A stretch of DNA of 64,000 nt, from contig SCVW01000034.1 of NCBI GenBank assembly GCA_007244375.1, positions 186,001 through 250,000 of the forward strand, in the 5' to 3' direction. The notes under the pieces are model-generated. The model saw only the letters and a program-made list of their open reading frames with translations. It did no database searches and was not told the origin of the DNA. Positions 20,301 through 30,444 of the stretch are shown piece after piece. Within the stretch, counting starts at the first letter, position 1. Each line of letters opens with the position of its first letter. Made by a program: the position numbers and the translations under genes. The DNA comes from Smithella sp. (GTDB taxonomy: Bacteria > Desulfobacterota > Syntrophia > Syntrophales > Smithellaceae).

Positions 20301-21515
20301 ATGGAAGACTATCTTCGCAACATAGTGGAACTGAGTCTGGGCAGTACACCTGAAGAGCTGCTGAAAGCCTCTCTGGAAACTTGTATCAAACTCACCGGCG
20401 CTACCGGAGGCTCGATTCTCGGTGAAGAAGGCGTACACCTGCAATTTCTGTTTTCCGATGTCGTCGAACTCATCGGCGTTCGTGTGCCCTTTGACAGCAT
20501 CGCCGGAGTAACAGTAAAAGAAAGCAAAGTAGTTTACACTTATGCGCCTACCGATAAAAGGCATTTCGATGGTGTGGATTCGCAGATTCAACATAAAACG
20601 AAATATCTCTTAAGCATTCCTATCCGGTCGATTCTCAAATCCACCGGAGCAGATCGCGCAGCGAATAACGCTGGTGCGTTGCAGCTGTTATTTGAAAATA
20701 ATATCTTTCCTGAAATTAATGTCGAACAAGGCGCACAGGAATTCCCGTTAACCTCGTTTGAAGAAAACAGGCCATTCATGAATCGCCTGAAAGGTATAAT
20801 CTGGATTCTGCCAATCGTCGCGTTCGGTATGGAAGTAACAAGATTGCGTCAAACTTCATATCAGGCAATACACGAGCTCAAGAACAAGTTAATATCCGGA
20901 TTGTCATGGATTAAATATCTAAAGGAAGATATTCGCCAGAAAACTCCGGAAATCCTTAACGATGAAAATATCAAACAGGATTTTGAATTATCGGAAAGCG
21001 CAATCAAGGAAGGCGCCAATCTTGCCAGGATGTATCTGGAATTTACAAACATATACAATCCCCATTTTGCTCCGGTAAATATCAACGATGTCTTGACGGA
21101 AACTGCCGAGTCGTTAAAAGTTCTCGCTGTCGAACTCAAAGCCTCAGATTTTGTCATAAAGCTTGACCTTGATAAGAAAATCGTATTAAAAAACCTCGAT
21201 GCATCGCAACTGAAAATGGCATTTTTCAACCTTTGCAAGAATGGAGTGGAAGCGCTTGTTGAGCACAATATTCCCGATCCCAGGATCATGATTTCTTCAA
21301 CAACACAAAACAGTCATGTTTCTGTTACAATCAGCGACAATGGTCCCGGCATACCGCGGGAAATAGCTAAAAATCTTTTTGTGGCATTCAAGACGAAAAA
21401 AGAAGGCGGTACCGGTTTGGGATTAGCCATCACGAAAAAAATTATTGACGTGCATGGCGGAACGATAAAATGTAATATAAGCGACAAAGGAACTTCATTT
21501 ACTATTATACTTTAG
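20301..21515 (+). CDS. Soluble GAF-domain sensor histidine kinase
   Basis: A 404-residue protein without membrane segments. Residues about 10-180 look like a GAF sensor domain. A dimerisation/phosphotransfer helix has the candidate phosphohistidine His191 in AIHELKNK. The ATPase domain has an N box (NLCKNGVEAL), G1 (DNGPGIP) and G2 (GGTGLGLAITKK). It would sense a cytoplasmic ligand or redox state and phosphorylate the response regulator encoded 17 bases downstream. The ligand is not evident. The start ATG 20321 upstream region has no strong ribosome binding site; ATG 20301 keeps the GAF domain whole. Confidence 0.85.
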   Translation: MEDYLRNIVELSLGSTPEELLKASLETCIKLTGATGGSILGEEGVHLQFLFSDVVELIGVRVPFDSIAGVTVKESKVVYTYAPTDKRHFDGVDSQIQHKTKYLLSIPIRSILKSTGADRAANNAGALQLLFENNIFPEINVEQGAQEFPLTSFEENRPFMNRLKGIIWILPIVAFGMEVTRLRQTSYQAIHELKNKLISGLSWIKYLKEDIRQKTPEILNDENIKQDFELSESAIKEGANLARMYLEFTNIYNPHFAPVNINDVLTETAESLKVLAVELKASDFVIKLDLDKKIVLKNLDASQLKMAFFNLCKNGVEALVEHNIPDPRIMISSTTQNSHVSVTISDNGPGIPREIAKNLFVAFKTKKEGGTGLGLAITKKIIDVHGGTIKCNISDKGTSFTIIL

Positions 21516-21532
21516 TATAAAGGAGATTCATC

Positions 21533-22081
21533 ATGATAGATAACCCTGTTGATATCACATTTTCCGGAAAAGACGACTATTCAAAACTTCTGGAATCAAT
21601 CAAACGAAATATGGATCCGAAGAAAAACACTGTCCTGATCGTGGATGATGAAAAAGGCATTCGAATGAAGATAGCCCGCGATGTAAAAGCGTTTGATCCT
21701 TCGGTAGTTGTTTTCGAGGCAACCAACGGATCTGAAGCGTTGGAGACACTTAATTTCATTCGTTCGAAATATCTCCGGGATCCAATCCTGATTGTGCTGG
21801 ATCTGAACATGCCCGTAATGGATGGCTGGGAAGTTATCAGCAGGCTTAAAAAGGAATATGAAAGCAATGGGAAAAATGCCGGCATTCCCATACTGGTTCT
21901 TTCATCAACAAGCGGTGAAAAGAGCAGCTTTTTGAGTAAAAAAAGCGTTCACGACGGAAAATCCGGTTACACTCCGCTTGTAAGTATCGCCAAAGAAACC
22001 TGTATTGATAAAAGTCACTATGACGCGGTTGGCGAAAAAGGTTTCCTGGCGTGGATTGATATATTCATGGGAAAGGAGTAA
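21533..22081 (+). CDS. Single-domain response regulator
   Basis: A 182-residue receiver protein with the acidic pair at 38-39 (LIVDDEKG), phosphorylated Asp90 (VLDLNMPVMDGW), Ser/Thr at VLSSTSG and the conserved lysine region near the end. There is no DNA-binding or enzymatic output domain. Residues about 120-160 form an insertion (KKSVHDGKSGYTPL) within the receiver region, which is unusual. AAAGGAG precedes ATG 21533. It is the likely partner of the adjacent kinase and may work by protein contact or in a phosphorelay. Confidence 0.83.
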   Translation: MIDNPVDITFSGKDDYSKLLESIKRNMDPKKNTVLIVDDEKGIRMKIARDVKAFDPSVVVFEATNGSEALETLNFIRSKYLRDPILIVLDLNMPVMDGWEVISRLKKEYESNGKNAGIPILVLSSTSGEKSSFLSKKSVHDGKSGYTPLVSIAKETCIDKSHYDAVGEKGFLAWIDIFMGKE

Positions 22082-22104
22082 TCCTTCCATTCCTAAATCA
22101 AGCG

Positions 22105-23286
22105 CTATCTGCATTCGTTGATCGCTTCCGCAAAGCCCCGCATAGAGTTCACGATTGTCGCGTCATCGACACAGTAGGCGATGCGGAAGTAACCCGGACC
22201 GCCGAAACCGCTTCCGGGCACGGTAAGAATATTTTTCTGCAACAGCATTTTGACAAATTTTACATCATCGGGAATCGGGCTATTTACAAACAAGTAAAAC
22301 GCTCCCTGCGGTTTTTCAAATTTGTATCCTGCTTTAGCCAATCCCGCGCAGAGCAAATCCCGCTTTTTCTGATAAACCTTTACATCAACAGCCACATCCT
22401 GAAGTCTGGCAACAATTCTTTGCATAAGCGCCGGTGCATGCACAAAACCTAAAATTCTCGTGCACATAATCAGTGCATTGATCAAATTATCCGATTCATG
22501 AATTTTAGGATTGACGGCAATATAACCAATTCTTTCACCCGGCAAAGACAACGTCTTGGAATAAGAATAGGCCACAATACTGTTGGCATATGCTTTCAGT
22601 ACGCTTGGCACCTTAACGCCATCAAATAATATTTCCGCATAAGGTTCATCAGATACAAGGTATATTGCATTTTTGTATGCCCTGCCCTTTTCTCTTAAAA
22701 GCTTGGCCAAATCAGTAATATTTTTTTTACTATAAACTTTACCGGTCGGATTATTGGGAGAATTAATAATAATTGCTTTTGTTTTTTTATTAATCGCTTT
22801 GTCAATAGCTTCAATATCCAAAGAAAAATCTTCTTTGGTTCTTGCATATCTTACCACGCCGCCATAATTTTCTATGTAAAAAGGATATTCGACAAAAAAA
22901 GGTTTTAGAACTATAACTTCATCATTCGGATCAAGCAACGCCTTGAAAATAACATTCAACGCTCCTCCTGCGCCACAGGACATTACAATATGATTTGCCG
23001 ACATTTTCAATCCGGTTGATTTGCCGATTTTATCGGCAATTGCCTTTCTTGTTTCCGGATACCCGGCATTCGGCGTATAACCGTGCTTCAAGGGAATAAT
23101 TTCTTTGGCTAATTTAACAAGCTCAATTTTAAATTTATCAGGTTGTTCCACGTTGGGATTTCCCAAGCTGAAATCATAAACCTTGTCCGCTCCATATTTT
23201 TTCTTCAGGTTAATACCTTCCTCGAACATCTTGCGGATCATCGATGATTGGGTCATCGATGATCTGATTTTTTTTGCAATAGTCAT
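22105..23286 (-). CDS. Class I/II PLP-dependent aminotransferase
   Basis: A 393-residue fold-type I aminotransferase, aspartate aminotransferase-like. It has NSPNNPTGKVYS, the PLP-contacting VSDEPYAEI, the Schiff-base lysine in AYSYSKTLSLPGERIGY and the C-terminal arginine in GYFRIAYC. It probably transfers amino groups between glutamate and aspartate, alanine or a related acid. The exact donor cannot be fixed by reading. It may close the coaBC-udg-nfeD-slipin transcript, though an 84-base gap to the LiaF-like gene leaves room for its own promoter. Confidence 0.88.
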   Translation of the reverse strand: MTIAKKIRSSMTQSSMIRKMFEEGINLKKKYGADKVYDFSLGNPNVEQPDKFKIELVKLAKEIIPLKHGYTPNAGYPETRKAIADKIGKSTGLKMSANHIVMSCGAGGALNVIFKALLDPNDEVIVLKPFFVEYPFYIENYGGVVRYARTKEDFSLDIEAIDKAINKKTKAIIINSPNNPTGKVYSKKNITDLAKLLREKGRAYKNAIYLVSDEPYAEILFDGVKVPSVLKAYANSIVAYSYSKTLSLPGERIGYIAVNPKIHESDNLINALIMCTRILGFVHAPALMQRIVARLQDVAVDVKVYQKKRDLLCAGLAKAGYKFEKPQGAFYLFVNSPIPDDVKFVKMLLQKNILTVPGSGFGGPGYFRIAYCVDDATIVNSMRGFAEAINECR

Positions 23287-23370
23287 TTTTACGATTTTCC
23301 GTTTCTAATGTTTTTCAATATACAATTTTGTCCTTTCATTCTAAACTTTGATCTTGTTGAATATTTTAAA

Positions 23371-23685
23371 TCAGTGATGTTTCTTTTTTCTTATTAAAAC
23401 AAAGATACCAAGCAAAACCAGTATGGTCGGTAATAAATATTGGGTTAATTGGGAAAGTTCAATACCATAAAGTTCAATCGCGAGAAACAATGCTCCCGCA
23501 ATGGTTATAAACCACCCTCCAAAATCTTTAGCCCGCTGTATGATTGTGGTTATTCCAATAACAATGATCAATATCGGCCACGTTTGACCAAAACTATAGC
23601 TTGTCGACCTGCTTATAAAGATCAATACGCCTAAAGTAATTAAAATGAGTCCACCTGTAAGAATATTGCGCTTTTCATTTGGCAT
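23371..23685 (-). CDS. LiaF-type transmembrane protein (DUF5668-like)
   Basis: A 104-residue membrane protein with four short hydrophobic segments and the repeated pattern GLILITLGVLIF, WPILIIVIGI and LLPTILVLLGIFVLI. These are typical of LiaF N-terminal/DUF5668 proteins. A lysine- and histidine-rich tail follows. Members are often found with membrane-stress systems, which fits its place behind the slipin/NfeD pair. The function is not known. Confidence 0.75.
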   Translation of the reverse strand: MPNEKRNILTGGLILITLGVLIFISRSTSYSFGQTWPILIIVIGITTIIQRAKDFGGWFITIAGALFLAIELYGIELSQLTQYLLPTILVLLGIFVLIRKKKHH

Positions 23686-23748
23686 AATTATCTCCCCCTG
23701 TTTATTATTTTTAAATTGGCGGAAGTCTGAATTCCCGCCAATTTGATT

Positions 23749-24513
23749 TTATGCCTTTTCCGCTAATTTTAGAAATGGTTTGAATAAATCAATTGGTATC
23801 GGGAATAACGTTGTAGAATTATGCTCCGCGGCAATCTGATTCAATGTCTGCAAATAACGCAATTGCAAAGACATCGGCTGTGTTTCCATTAGAGCAGCAG
23901 CTTCAATTAATTTCTGCGCCGCCTGGAATTCTCCTTCAGCACTAATAACCTTGGCGCGTCTTTCTCTCTCTGCTTCCGCCTGCTTGGCTATAGCCCGTTT
24001 CATTTCTTCGGGTAAGTCAATTTGCTTTACTTCAACCAATGATACTTTGATGCCCCATGGCTCCGTGCTGCGATCCAGAATTTCCTGCAAATGCATATTG
24101 ATTTTTTCCCGTGCTGAGAGAATTTCATCCAATTCCACTTGTCCGCAAACACTGCGTAGTGTGGTCTGGGCAAGCTGAGATGTAGCATAGAGGTAATTCT
24201 CGACATTTATTACTGCAGCATTGGCATCCATAACACGAAAATATACAACTGCGTTTACTTTCATAGAAACGTTGTCCCTCGTAATTATATCCTGAGGAGG
24301 AATATCCATGGTAATTGTTCTCATATCAACTTTTACTACCCGGTCAATTCCGGGAATTATAATAATCAACCCCGGACCTTTGACATCCCGCACGCGTCCT
24401 AAACGAAAAATAACAGCTCTTTCGTATTCATTCATTATTCGAATTGCTGAGGCCAAAAACATAACCACCAGCACGACAACTACTATCATTGGCAAAGAAA
24501 ATGTCCCTATCAT
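23749..24513 (-). CDS. Slipin (SPFH/stomatin-like membrane protein)
   Basis: A 254-residue SPFH-domain protein. One N-terminal membrane segment (about residues 5-24) is followed by the stomatin motif [34 protein letters not shown] and a coiled coil rich in Ala/Glu/Arg ([19 protein letters not shown]). It oligomerises on the membrane and works with NfeD, whose gene lies 32 bases upstream. The pair is the standard prokaryotic stomatin operon, linked to membrane integrity and quality control. Confidence 0.92.
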   Translation of the reverse strand: MIGTFSLPMIVVVVLVVMFLASAIRIMNEYERAVIFRLGRVRDVKGPGLIIIIPGIDRVVKVDMRTITMDIPPQDIITRDNVSMKVNAVVYFRVMDANAAVINVENYLYATSQLAQTTLRSVCGQVELDEILSAREKINMHLQEILDRSTEPWGIKVSLVEVKQIDLPEEMKRAIAKQAEAERERRAKVISAEGEFQAAQKLIEAAALMETQPMSLQLRYLQTLNQIAAEHNSTTLFPIPIDLFKPFLKLAEKA

Positions 24514-24545
24514 TTAAATCCCTCCTTTGTTTTTTTAATTATATA

Positions 24546-25847
24546 TTATTTAATCATTTCTTCTACAACTAAACTTAATCCTTCAACTCTGATTATTTTT
24601 ACTTTTGCTCCTTTTTTAATCGGTTTTTCGCTTTTCGCGCTCCAATATTCCCCCCTGACAAAGACCTTTCCTTCTTCATTGATGTCTGTCAGCGCCTCCG
24701 TTTCATCGCCGATCATTGACTCCGCACCTGAAAAATGTTTACGCAAATGCGCTTTAACAGCCAGCCAGATAACAACTATAAAGAACCCTGATGCAACCAA
24801 AACAGCAGGAATTAATACCTGAAAAGACAATTTCAGTGCCGGCTCCGGTGTATCAAATAACAGCAATGATCCCAGAACCAACGAAATTATTCCTCCGACG
24901 GTAAGCATACCATGACTCATAACTTTAATCTCCGCAATAAATAAAATTACACCAAAAATTATTAATAAAATTCCGGTATAATTTACCGGCAATGCCGACA
25001 AGCCGAAAAAAGCCAGCAACAGTGATATGCCTCCGATTACTCCAGGTAAAATTGCTCCCGGCGTTGATAGTTCAAAATAAAGTCCCGCCAGTCCCACCAA
25101 TAAAAGTATATATGAAATATTGGGATCGGAAATAGCCGAAAGAATTCCCTGTCGCGTACCCATTTTTTTACTATTGATTACTGCATTTTTTGTCGATATT
25201 TTTCTTTTGCCTTTAGCCAGATTTACTTCTTTTTGATCTATTGCTGCTAAAAGATTTTCTACGTCAGGGGAGACAAAATCAATTACTTTTAATTTAAGCG
25301 CTTCTTCTGCCGTTATTGATTCACTTTTACGCACTGCTTTCTCTACCCATTCTTCTGAACGCCCCCTTGTTTTGGCAATGCTGCGTGCATATGCGGCAGC
25401 ATCATTTTCTACTTTTTCGGACATGGTTTTATCCATATCTTTTCCTCCGCCAATTCCTATTGCAACCGGATGGGCGGCACCGATGTTTGTTCCAGGAGCC
25501 ATCGCGGCTATGTGAGCAGCTTGAGTAATAATGACTCCGGCCGATGCAGCCCGAGCCCCGGGAGGATAAACAAAAACTATCACCGGCATAGGCGCATTTA
25601 GAATACTCTTGGCTATATCACGCATCGCCGTGTCCATTCCGCCCGGTGTATCAAGTAAAATTATCAGTCCTTCGGCATTCACCTGTTCTGCATCTTTTAT
25701 ACTGCCGGCAACATATTTTGCCGTCGGAGATGTAATAACGCCATCAATTGTAATGACGTTAAATAAAGGTTTTTTTTCTTCGGCCCAAGCCCCAAAACCA
25801 ATGATTACCGAAATCGCAATCAATGCATAAATAATCTTCCTGAACAT
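24546..25847 (-). CDS. nfeD: NfeD1b-type membrane serine protease
   Basis: A 433-residue protein. ATG 25847 is chosen because AAAGAGGTG precedes it, leaving a clean signal peptide (residues about 3-22, ending AWA). A ClpP-like serine protease domain follows, with the catalytic serine in RAASAGVII and the lysine region near TRGRSEEWVEKAVRKSES. Several membrane helices (about 235-380) and a C-terminal OB-fold NfeD domain complete the order. In archaeal homologues the protease cleaves the hydrophobic end of stomatin, its operon partner. Confidence 0.9.
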   Translation of the reverse strand: MFRKIIYALIAISVIIGFGAWAEEKKPLFNVITIDGVITSPTAKYVAGSIKDAEQVNAEGLIILLDTPGGMDTAMRDIAKSILNAPMPVIVFVYPPGARAASAGVIITQAAHIAAMAPGTNIGAAHPVAIGIGGGKDMDKTMSEKVENDAAAYARSIAKTRGRSEEWVEKAVRKSESITAEEALKLKVIDFVSPDVENLLAAIDQKEVNLAKGKRKISTKNAVINSKKMGTRQGILSAISDPNISYILLLVGLAGLYFELSTPGAILPGVIGGISLLLAFFGLSALPVNYTGILLIIFGVILFIAEIKVMSHGMLTVGGIISLVLGSLLLFDTPEPALKLSFQVLIPAVLVASGFFIVVIWLAVKAHLRKHFSGAESMIGDETEALTDINEEGKVFVRGEYWSAKSEKPIKKGAKVKIIRVEGLSLVVEEMIK

Positions 25848-25880
25848 TGTTACACCTCTTTTGTTCATTGTTTTGAATAA

Positions 25881-26600
25881 TTAAGTCTTAACTTCTTTCA
25901 TTATCATCTGGACATCTTCCCAGACTTGCTTCTTGGCCGAAGGATTTCTTAAAAGATACGCAGGATGATACGTCGGCATTAATTTTATTCCTTCGTAGGA
26001 ATGAAAACGACCACGTAGCGCAGATATCGGTATCTCCGTTCTTAAGAGTGTTTTGGCAGCAAAGGTTCCTAAAGCACAGATTATTTTTGGCGAGATAATC
26101 TGCAGTTGTTTTTTTAAGAACGGTTCACACTTGCTTATTTCATCCGGTTGCGGATTGCGGTTACCCGGCGGACGGCATTTAAGTATATTACAAATATAAA
26201 CATCCTTGCGCTGAAAACCCATTGCTTTGATAATATCCGTCAATAATTGTCCCGCTCTTCCTACAAATGGAATCCCCTGTTCATCTTCATCGGCACCAGG
26301 GGCTTCACCGACAAAAACTATTTTCGCTTCGGGATTACCAGCGCCGAAAACAAGATTCTTCCTCGTTTTAGCCAGAGGACAAAGCTGACAATTTCCCATT
26401 TCCTGAGAAGTTATCTTTAACAGCTCTTCTTTGCTTCCCGAAACTGTTTTTTCTTTTTTGATTTTTTGTTGTTTATCCCCCAATTTAAGCCCCACAGTTA
26501 AACTGTTCTGGTTTATTACTATTTCCTTAAGCGCTTTAACTGCACCCAGCAATTCCGCGCGCATCCCGTTTACTGCAATGTCTGAATTAAAATCATCCAT
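25881..26600 (-). CDS. Family 4 uracil-DNA glycosylase
   Basis: An iron-sulfur uracil-DNA glycosylase of 239 residues, removing uracil from DNA to begin base-excision repair. The cluster cysteines fall in CQLCPLAK, CNILKCRPP and CEPF. The active-site motifs are VGEAPGADEDEQGIPFVG and the C-terminal TYHPAYLLRNP. The ATG at 26600 overlaps the end of coaBC by eight bases; an in-frame TTG at 26627 is less likely. Residues 1-65 form a poorly conserved, helical extension. Confidence 0.9.
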   Translation of the reverse strand: MDDFNSDIAVNGMRAELLGAVKALKEIVINQNSLTVGLKLGDKQQKIKKEKTVSGSKEELLKITSQEMGNCQLCPLAKTRKNLVFGAGNPEAKIVFVGEAPGADEDEQGIPFVGRAGQLLTDIIKAMGFQRKDVYICNILKCRPPGNRNPQPDEISKCEPFLKKQLQIISPKIICALGTFAAKTLLRTEIPISALRGRFHSYEGIKLMPTYHPAYLLRNPSAKKQVWEDVQMIMKEVKT

Positions 26601-27810
26601 TATTTTTCTTTTGTTCTTTCCTATCAATTATCTTTCTTACACGATCAAGGATGGCTCCTGCCACTTCGATTTTAGTCATCTTCCCTAGAGGCTCTGTTTT
26701 CCCGGTACGATCAATTATCGTAATTATATTTGTATCTGTCCGGAAACCTGCTCCCTCTTCCCGTAAATTATTCGCAACAATTAAATCCATATTTTTCTTT
26801 TTCAGCTTTTCCCGGGCATTGGTCAAGAGATTTTGCGTCTCCATCGCAAAACCTACCAATACACGCCTACCTTTGTTCTTTCCGACTTCCGCAATTATGT
26901 CCGGATTATTTTTTAATTCCAGAGAAAGAGTTTTTTTATCTTTTTTGATTTTTTCCCCAGCCAATATCTTTGGTGAATAATCAGCAACGGCAGCAGCTTT
27001 AATAATTATTTCTGCTTTCTTATAATTATCCATCACTGCCTTGTACATTTCTTTTGCGGTGCGCACTCTTATAATTTTTTTCACAGGTGGTAATGGCAGG
27101 TTTGTCGGACCACTGATTAAATTAACTTCAGCTCCACGTCTATGTGCCTCTATAGCCAACGCATAGCCCATCTTACCCGATGATAAGTTAGTTATAAAAC
27201 GTACCGGATCCAAAGGCTCTTCAGTAGGACCTGCCGTAATTAAAATTCTCTTGCCTTTTAAATCTTTCGGAGTAAGAAGCGTTTCTATTTCTTCGATAAT
27301 ATCGGCAATTTCAGGAAGACGACCTTTCCCTGTTGTTTTACATGCCAGTTCCCCCTGGGCACTTTCCATAAGAACGAACCCGAGTTTTTTCAGTTTATTT
27401 ATGTTTCCCTGAACTATGGAATTGGCAAGCATTTTGTCATTCATTGCCGGACAAATAAGCGTTGGTTTTTCCTGAGCCATAATTGTCGTAGATAACAAAT
27501 CATCTCCGATACCCGAAGCAATCTTCCCGATTATATTTGCCGTTGCGGGTGCTATAACAAAAGCGTCGGCAAATTCAGCAAGCGTTATATGAGCCATTTC
27601 ATATTTATCTGCCGGAACAAACATATCCGTATAGACCTGATTCTGCGAAAGCGTCTGCAATGTCAGGGGAGTGATAAATTCTTTCGCGCTTTTGGTCATA
27701 ATAACTCTTACCTGAGCTCCTTTTTTAATAAGCGCGCGAATTAATTCCGCTGCCTTGTAGGCGGCAATACCCCCGGTTACACCCAAAACAATTTTTTTGT
27801 TTTCCAGCAT
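26593..27810 (-). CDS. coaBC: Bifunctional phosphopantothenoylcysteine synthetase/decarboxylase
   Basis: A 405-residue fusion for two coenzyme A steps. Residues 1 to about 180 form the FMN-dependent CoaC decarboxylase, with GVTGGIAAYKA, the catalytic histidine in MAHI, PAMNDKM and the cysteine in ELACKTTGKGR. Residues about 190-405 form the CoaB synthetase, with ITAGPTEEPLDPVR and NLSSGKMGYALA. The gene heads a minus-strand unit whose next gene overlaps its stop. Confidence 0.96.
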   Translation of the reverse strand: MLENKKIVLGVTGGIAAYKAAELIRALIKKGAQVRVIMTKSAKEFITPLTLQTLSQNQVYTDMFVPADKYEMAHITLAEFADAFVIAPATANIIGKIASGIGDDLLSTTIMAQEKPTLICPAMNDKMLANSIVQGNINKLKKLGFVLMESAQGELACKTTGKGRLPEIADIIEEIETLLTPKDLKGKRILITAGPTEEPLDPVRFITNLSSGKMGYALAIEAHRRGAEVNLISGPTNLPLPPVKKIIRVRTAKEMYKAVMDNYKKAEIIIKAAAVADYSPKILAGEKIKKDKKTLSLELKNNPDIIAEVGKNKGRRVLVGFAMETQNLLTNAREKLKKKNMDLIVANNLREEGAGFRTDTNIITIIDRTGKTEPLGKMTKIEVAGAILDRVRKIIDRKEQKKNNG

Positions 27811-28051
27811 ATATTTATCTTCCTGATACCTTTTATTAATACCGATCCTCTCAAAAACTGCATTCTATGTATTTATTAAATATAACAGTGCATTTCAACA
27901 ATATCAAGGCATAATTATTTTGTTTACGTATATAATTCATTTCATAAAATATTCCCCTTGAAAACTTTAATCGAATAGAATTATCTTGCAAAACCACCTA
28001 TAAATTACTATAAGCCGCGAAGTTTTATCATCCTATATCAGGAGTTTTCCA

Positions 28052-29365
28052 ATGAAAAAATTTTCTTTGCATATTAAAATCGTTGCTGCATTTTTAGTCA
28101 TCGCCGCCGTAGGTTGGCTTCTCTTCGGTAGTTACGTTGAATTAGGAAAACCCGGGATAAAGTTTGCCCAAGATGTCACTGCTGTTGGCAGACAAAAAAC
28201 ACTGGAAATCAATTTCTCAGATTCACAAAGCGGCCTTTCCCATTTGAAGGTGGAAATAGTCCAGGATAACAAAGATCGGGTTCTGGCAGACAGAATAATT
28301 CCTTCTAAAGGAAAAAAACAGGACATACTATCAATTACAGTAAATACAGCGGATTTAAAACTACATGATGGCCCGGCTACCATCAAAGTATCCGCGACAG
28401 ATTATTCTCTTTTCAGGAACCAGAACATTCTTTTCCAAAGTATAAGAATTGATACAATACCGCCGCAGATTAATCTGCTAAAAACGGTCAATTATATAAA
28501 TCAGGGTGGTACAGGCTATATTGCCTATCAATCACCCGAAAAAATTACCGATACCGGGGTTTATGTTAATGATTATTTTGTCCCCGGCTATTCCACATTA
28601 ATTGACAATAAAGTTTCTTATGTCATTTGTTTCGCCGTGCCGATGGATGCAGATAAAACTAAAACCAAGATAATAATATTTGCCCGTGACGACGCCGGTA
28701 ACGTAACAAATTTATCCTTCCCATATGTTATTAAAACAAAGAAATTTCGTCGTGATAAAATGAATTTGAGTGAAAGTTTTCTGCAGCAGAAAATGCCTGA
28801 ATTTCAGGCAATGATTCCTTCTTTGCAAGGCAAAACTTCATTGGAAGTATTTACCCATATTAACTCCCAAACGCGCAATGAGAATTTTCTGACCATTCAA
28901 AATATTTGCAAAAAGTCTACACCAAAAGCCCTTTGGGAAGGAACTTTTCTACGCATGGGCAATGCGGCTACCATGGCTCTATACGGTGATAACAGATATT
29001 ATGTCTATGATCGCAAAACCGTCGCTACGTCTGTTCACAACGGGATCGATCTGGCATCAAACGCCCAGGCTCCTATTGAAGCATCCAATAGCGGTATTGT
29101 CGTCTTCACGGGAGCATTGGGTATTTACGGGAATACCGTTATTATTGATCACGGCCTGGGATTATTCAGCTTATATGCACATTTATCAGTTATTAATACA
29201 AGCCCCGGTAAAAATGTAATGAAGGGTGAAAAAATCGGCAATTCTGGTATGTCCGGTTTAGCAGGAGGAGATCATCTGCATTTCAGCATTCTTGCCGGTG
29301 GACAATTTGTCAATCCCACAGAATGGTGGGATCCGCATTGGATTAAAAACAACATCATCAGATAG
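28052..29365 (+). CDS. M23-family peptidoglycan endopeptidase
   Basis: A 437-residue secreted or membrane-anchored protein starting behind AGGAG. A hydrophobic N-terminal segment (about 8-26) is followed by two beta-rich Ig-like regions to about residue 230. A LytM/M23 metallopeptidase domain lies from about 310. Zinc-site motifs HNGIDLAS and HLHFSI are present, with the intermediate HGLGLFSLYAHL. It likely cuts peptide cross-links in peptidoglycan, or activates such enzymes, in the periplasm. It stands alone between two oppositely directed clusters. Confidence 0.9.
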   Translation: MKKFSLHIKIVAAFLVIAAVGWLLFGSYVELGKPGIKFAQDVTAVGRQKTLEINFSDSQSGLSHLKVEIVQDNKDRVLADRIIPSKGKKQDILSITVNTADLKLHDGPATIKVSATDYSLFRNQNILFQSIRIDTIPPQINLLKTVNYINQGGTGYIAYQSPEKITDTGVYVNDYFVPGYSTLIDNKVSYVICFAVPMDADKTKTKIIIFARDDAGNVTNLSFPYVIKTKKFRRDKMNLSESFLQQKMPEFQAMIPSLQGKTSLEVFTHINSQTRNENFLTIQNICKKSTPKALWEGTFLRMGNAATMALYGDNRYYVYDRKTVATSVHNGIDLASNAQAPIEASNSGIVVFTGALGIYGNTVIIDHGLGLFSLYAHLSVINTSPGKNVMKGEKIGNSGMSGLAGGDHLHFSILAGGQFVNPTEWWDPHWIKNNIIR

Positions 29366-29414
29366 ATTTTTTCTTTTTCTTCTCACAAAACGAAAAGAAG
29401 GTTGCATGAAGTTT

Positions 29415-30281
29415 CTAATCTTTATTAATATCACGATGATTGAGATTGACCATGTACTTCTTTGAGGAGAGATATGAGGCCAGTTTATTAGCCATAACAA
29501 CAGAACGATGCTTTCCTCCTGTACAACCCATGGCGATATTTAAACGCACTTTCCCTTCTTTTTCATACAGGGGAATCAGTAAATTCATTAAATCCAAGAT
29601 TTTTTTTAAAAATTCTTTGCTTTGTTTATTTTTCATGACATAGTTCCGCACATTAACGTTATTCCCGTCAAAATTTTTTAAACTCTCAACAAAATAAGGA
29701 TTGGGCAGGAACCTTACGTCAAAGACCAAATCAGCATCCACAGGTAATCCGTACCTATAGCCAAAGGAAGTTATATTGATAACCATTTTCTTGTTTCTGG
29801 AGGACGGCAAATAATGACGTTGCACTATATCCTTTAACTGATGAACATTAACAGAAGTCGTATCGATAATTTTATCGGCCATTTTTTTCAAGGACGATAG
29901 TTTTTCTCTTTCCATCTTGATACCTTCCATAATCATTCCTCTTTCGGAAAGTGGATGAATACGTCTGGTTTCACTAAAACGATGCAAGAGTGATTCATCG
30001 TTGGATTCAAGAAAAAGAATCTCAATTTTGCATCCTTTTTGTTTCAGGCCTGCAAATATTCTCTGATACTTATCGAGAAAGCTTCTTTCCCGCAAATCCA
30101 TAACCATGGCCACCCGTTTTATTTCCGGAGAAGAGACCGAAGTTATGGCAAGAAATTTCGGAAGTAAAATAACCGGAAGGTTATCAACACAAAAAAAACC
30201 AATGTCTTCCAAAGCCCTTAGTGCTGTACTTTTGCCTGACCCGGAAAGACCGGTGATGATTACAACCCTCAAATTTTTCAT
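29415..30281 (-). CDS. rapZ: RapZ-type nucleotide-binding protein
   Basis: A 288-residue protein. ATG 30281 is chosen because it gives family length and places the P-loop GLSGSGKST near the N-terminus; an upstream ATG at 30350 would add 23 unrelated residues. VDNLP, the aspartate-rich centre ([14 protein letters not shown]) and the C-terminal [10 protein letters not shown] are conserved. In E. coli RapZ guides RNase E to GlmZ and so controls glucosamine-6-phosphate synthesis. It follows ptsN as in many proteobacterial rpoN clusters. Confidence 0.93.
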   Translation of the reverse strand: MKNLRVVIITGLSGSGKSTALRALEDIGFFCVDNLPVILLPKFLAITSVSSPEIKRVAMVMDLRERSFLDKYQRIFAGLKQKGCKIEILFLESNDESLLHRFSETRRIHPLSERGMIMEGIKMEREKLSSLKKMADKIIDTTSVNVHQLKDIVQRHYLPSSRNKKMVINITSFGYRYGLPVDADLVFDVRFLPNPYFVESLKNFDGNNVNVRNYVMKNKQSKEFLKKILDLMNLLIPLYEKEGKVRLNIAMGCTGGKHRSVVMANKLASYLSSKKYMVNLNHRDINKD

Positions 30282-30444
30282 TTCACCATCATCCCGATTT
30301 AAGTGCTGTATATTTTTTAGCAGATTTTTCTTAAAATAGCCAGAAAGCAACTTTTTCCTGCAGCAATATCAATGTAACCTATCTATAGATATAGAAAATA
30401 CCTAAACAGAAAATAGCTTGAGAAATTGATATTCATTTTGATTT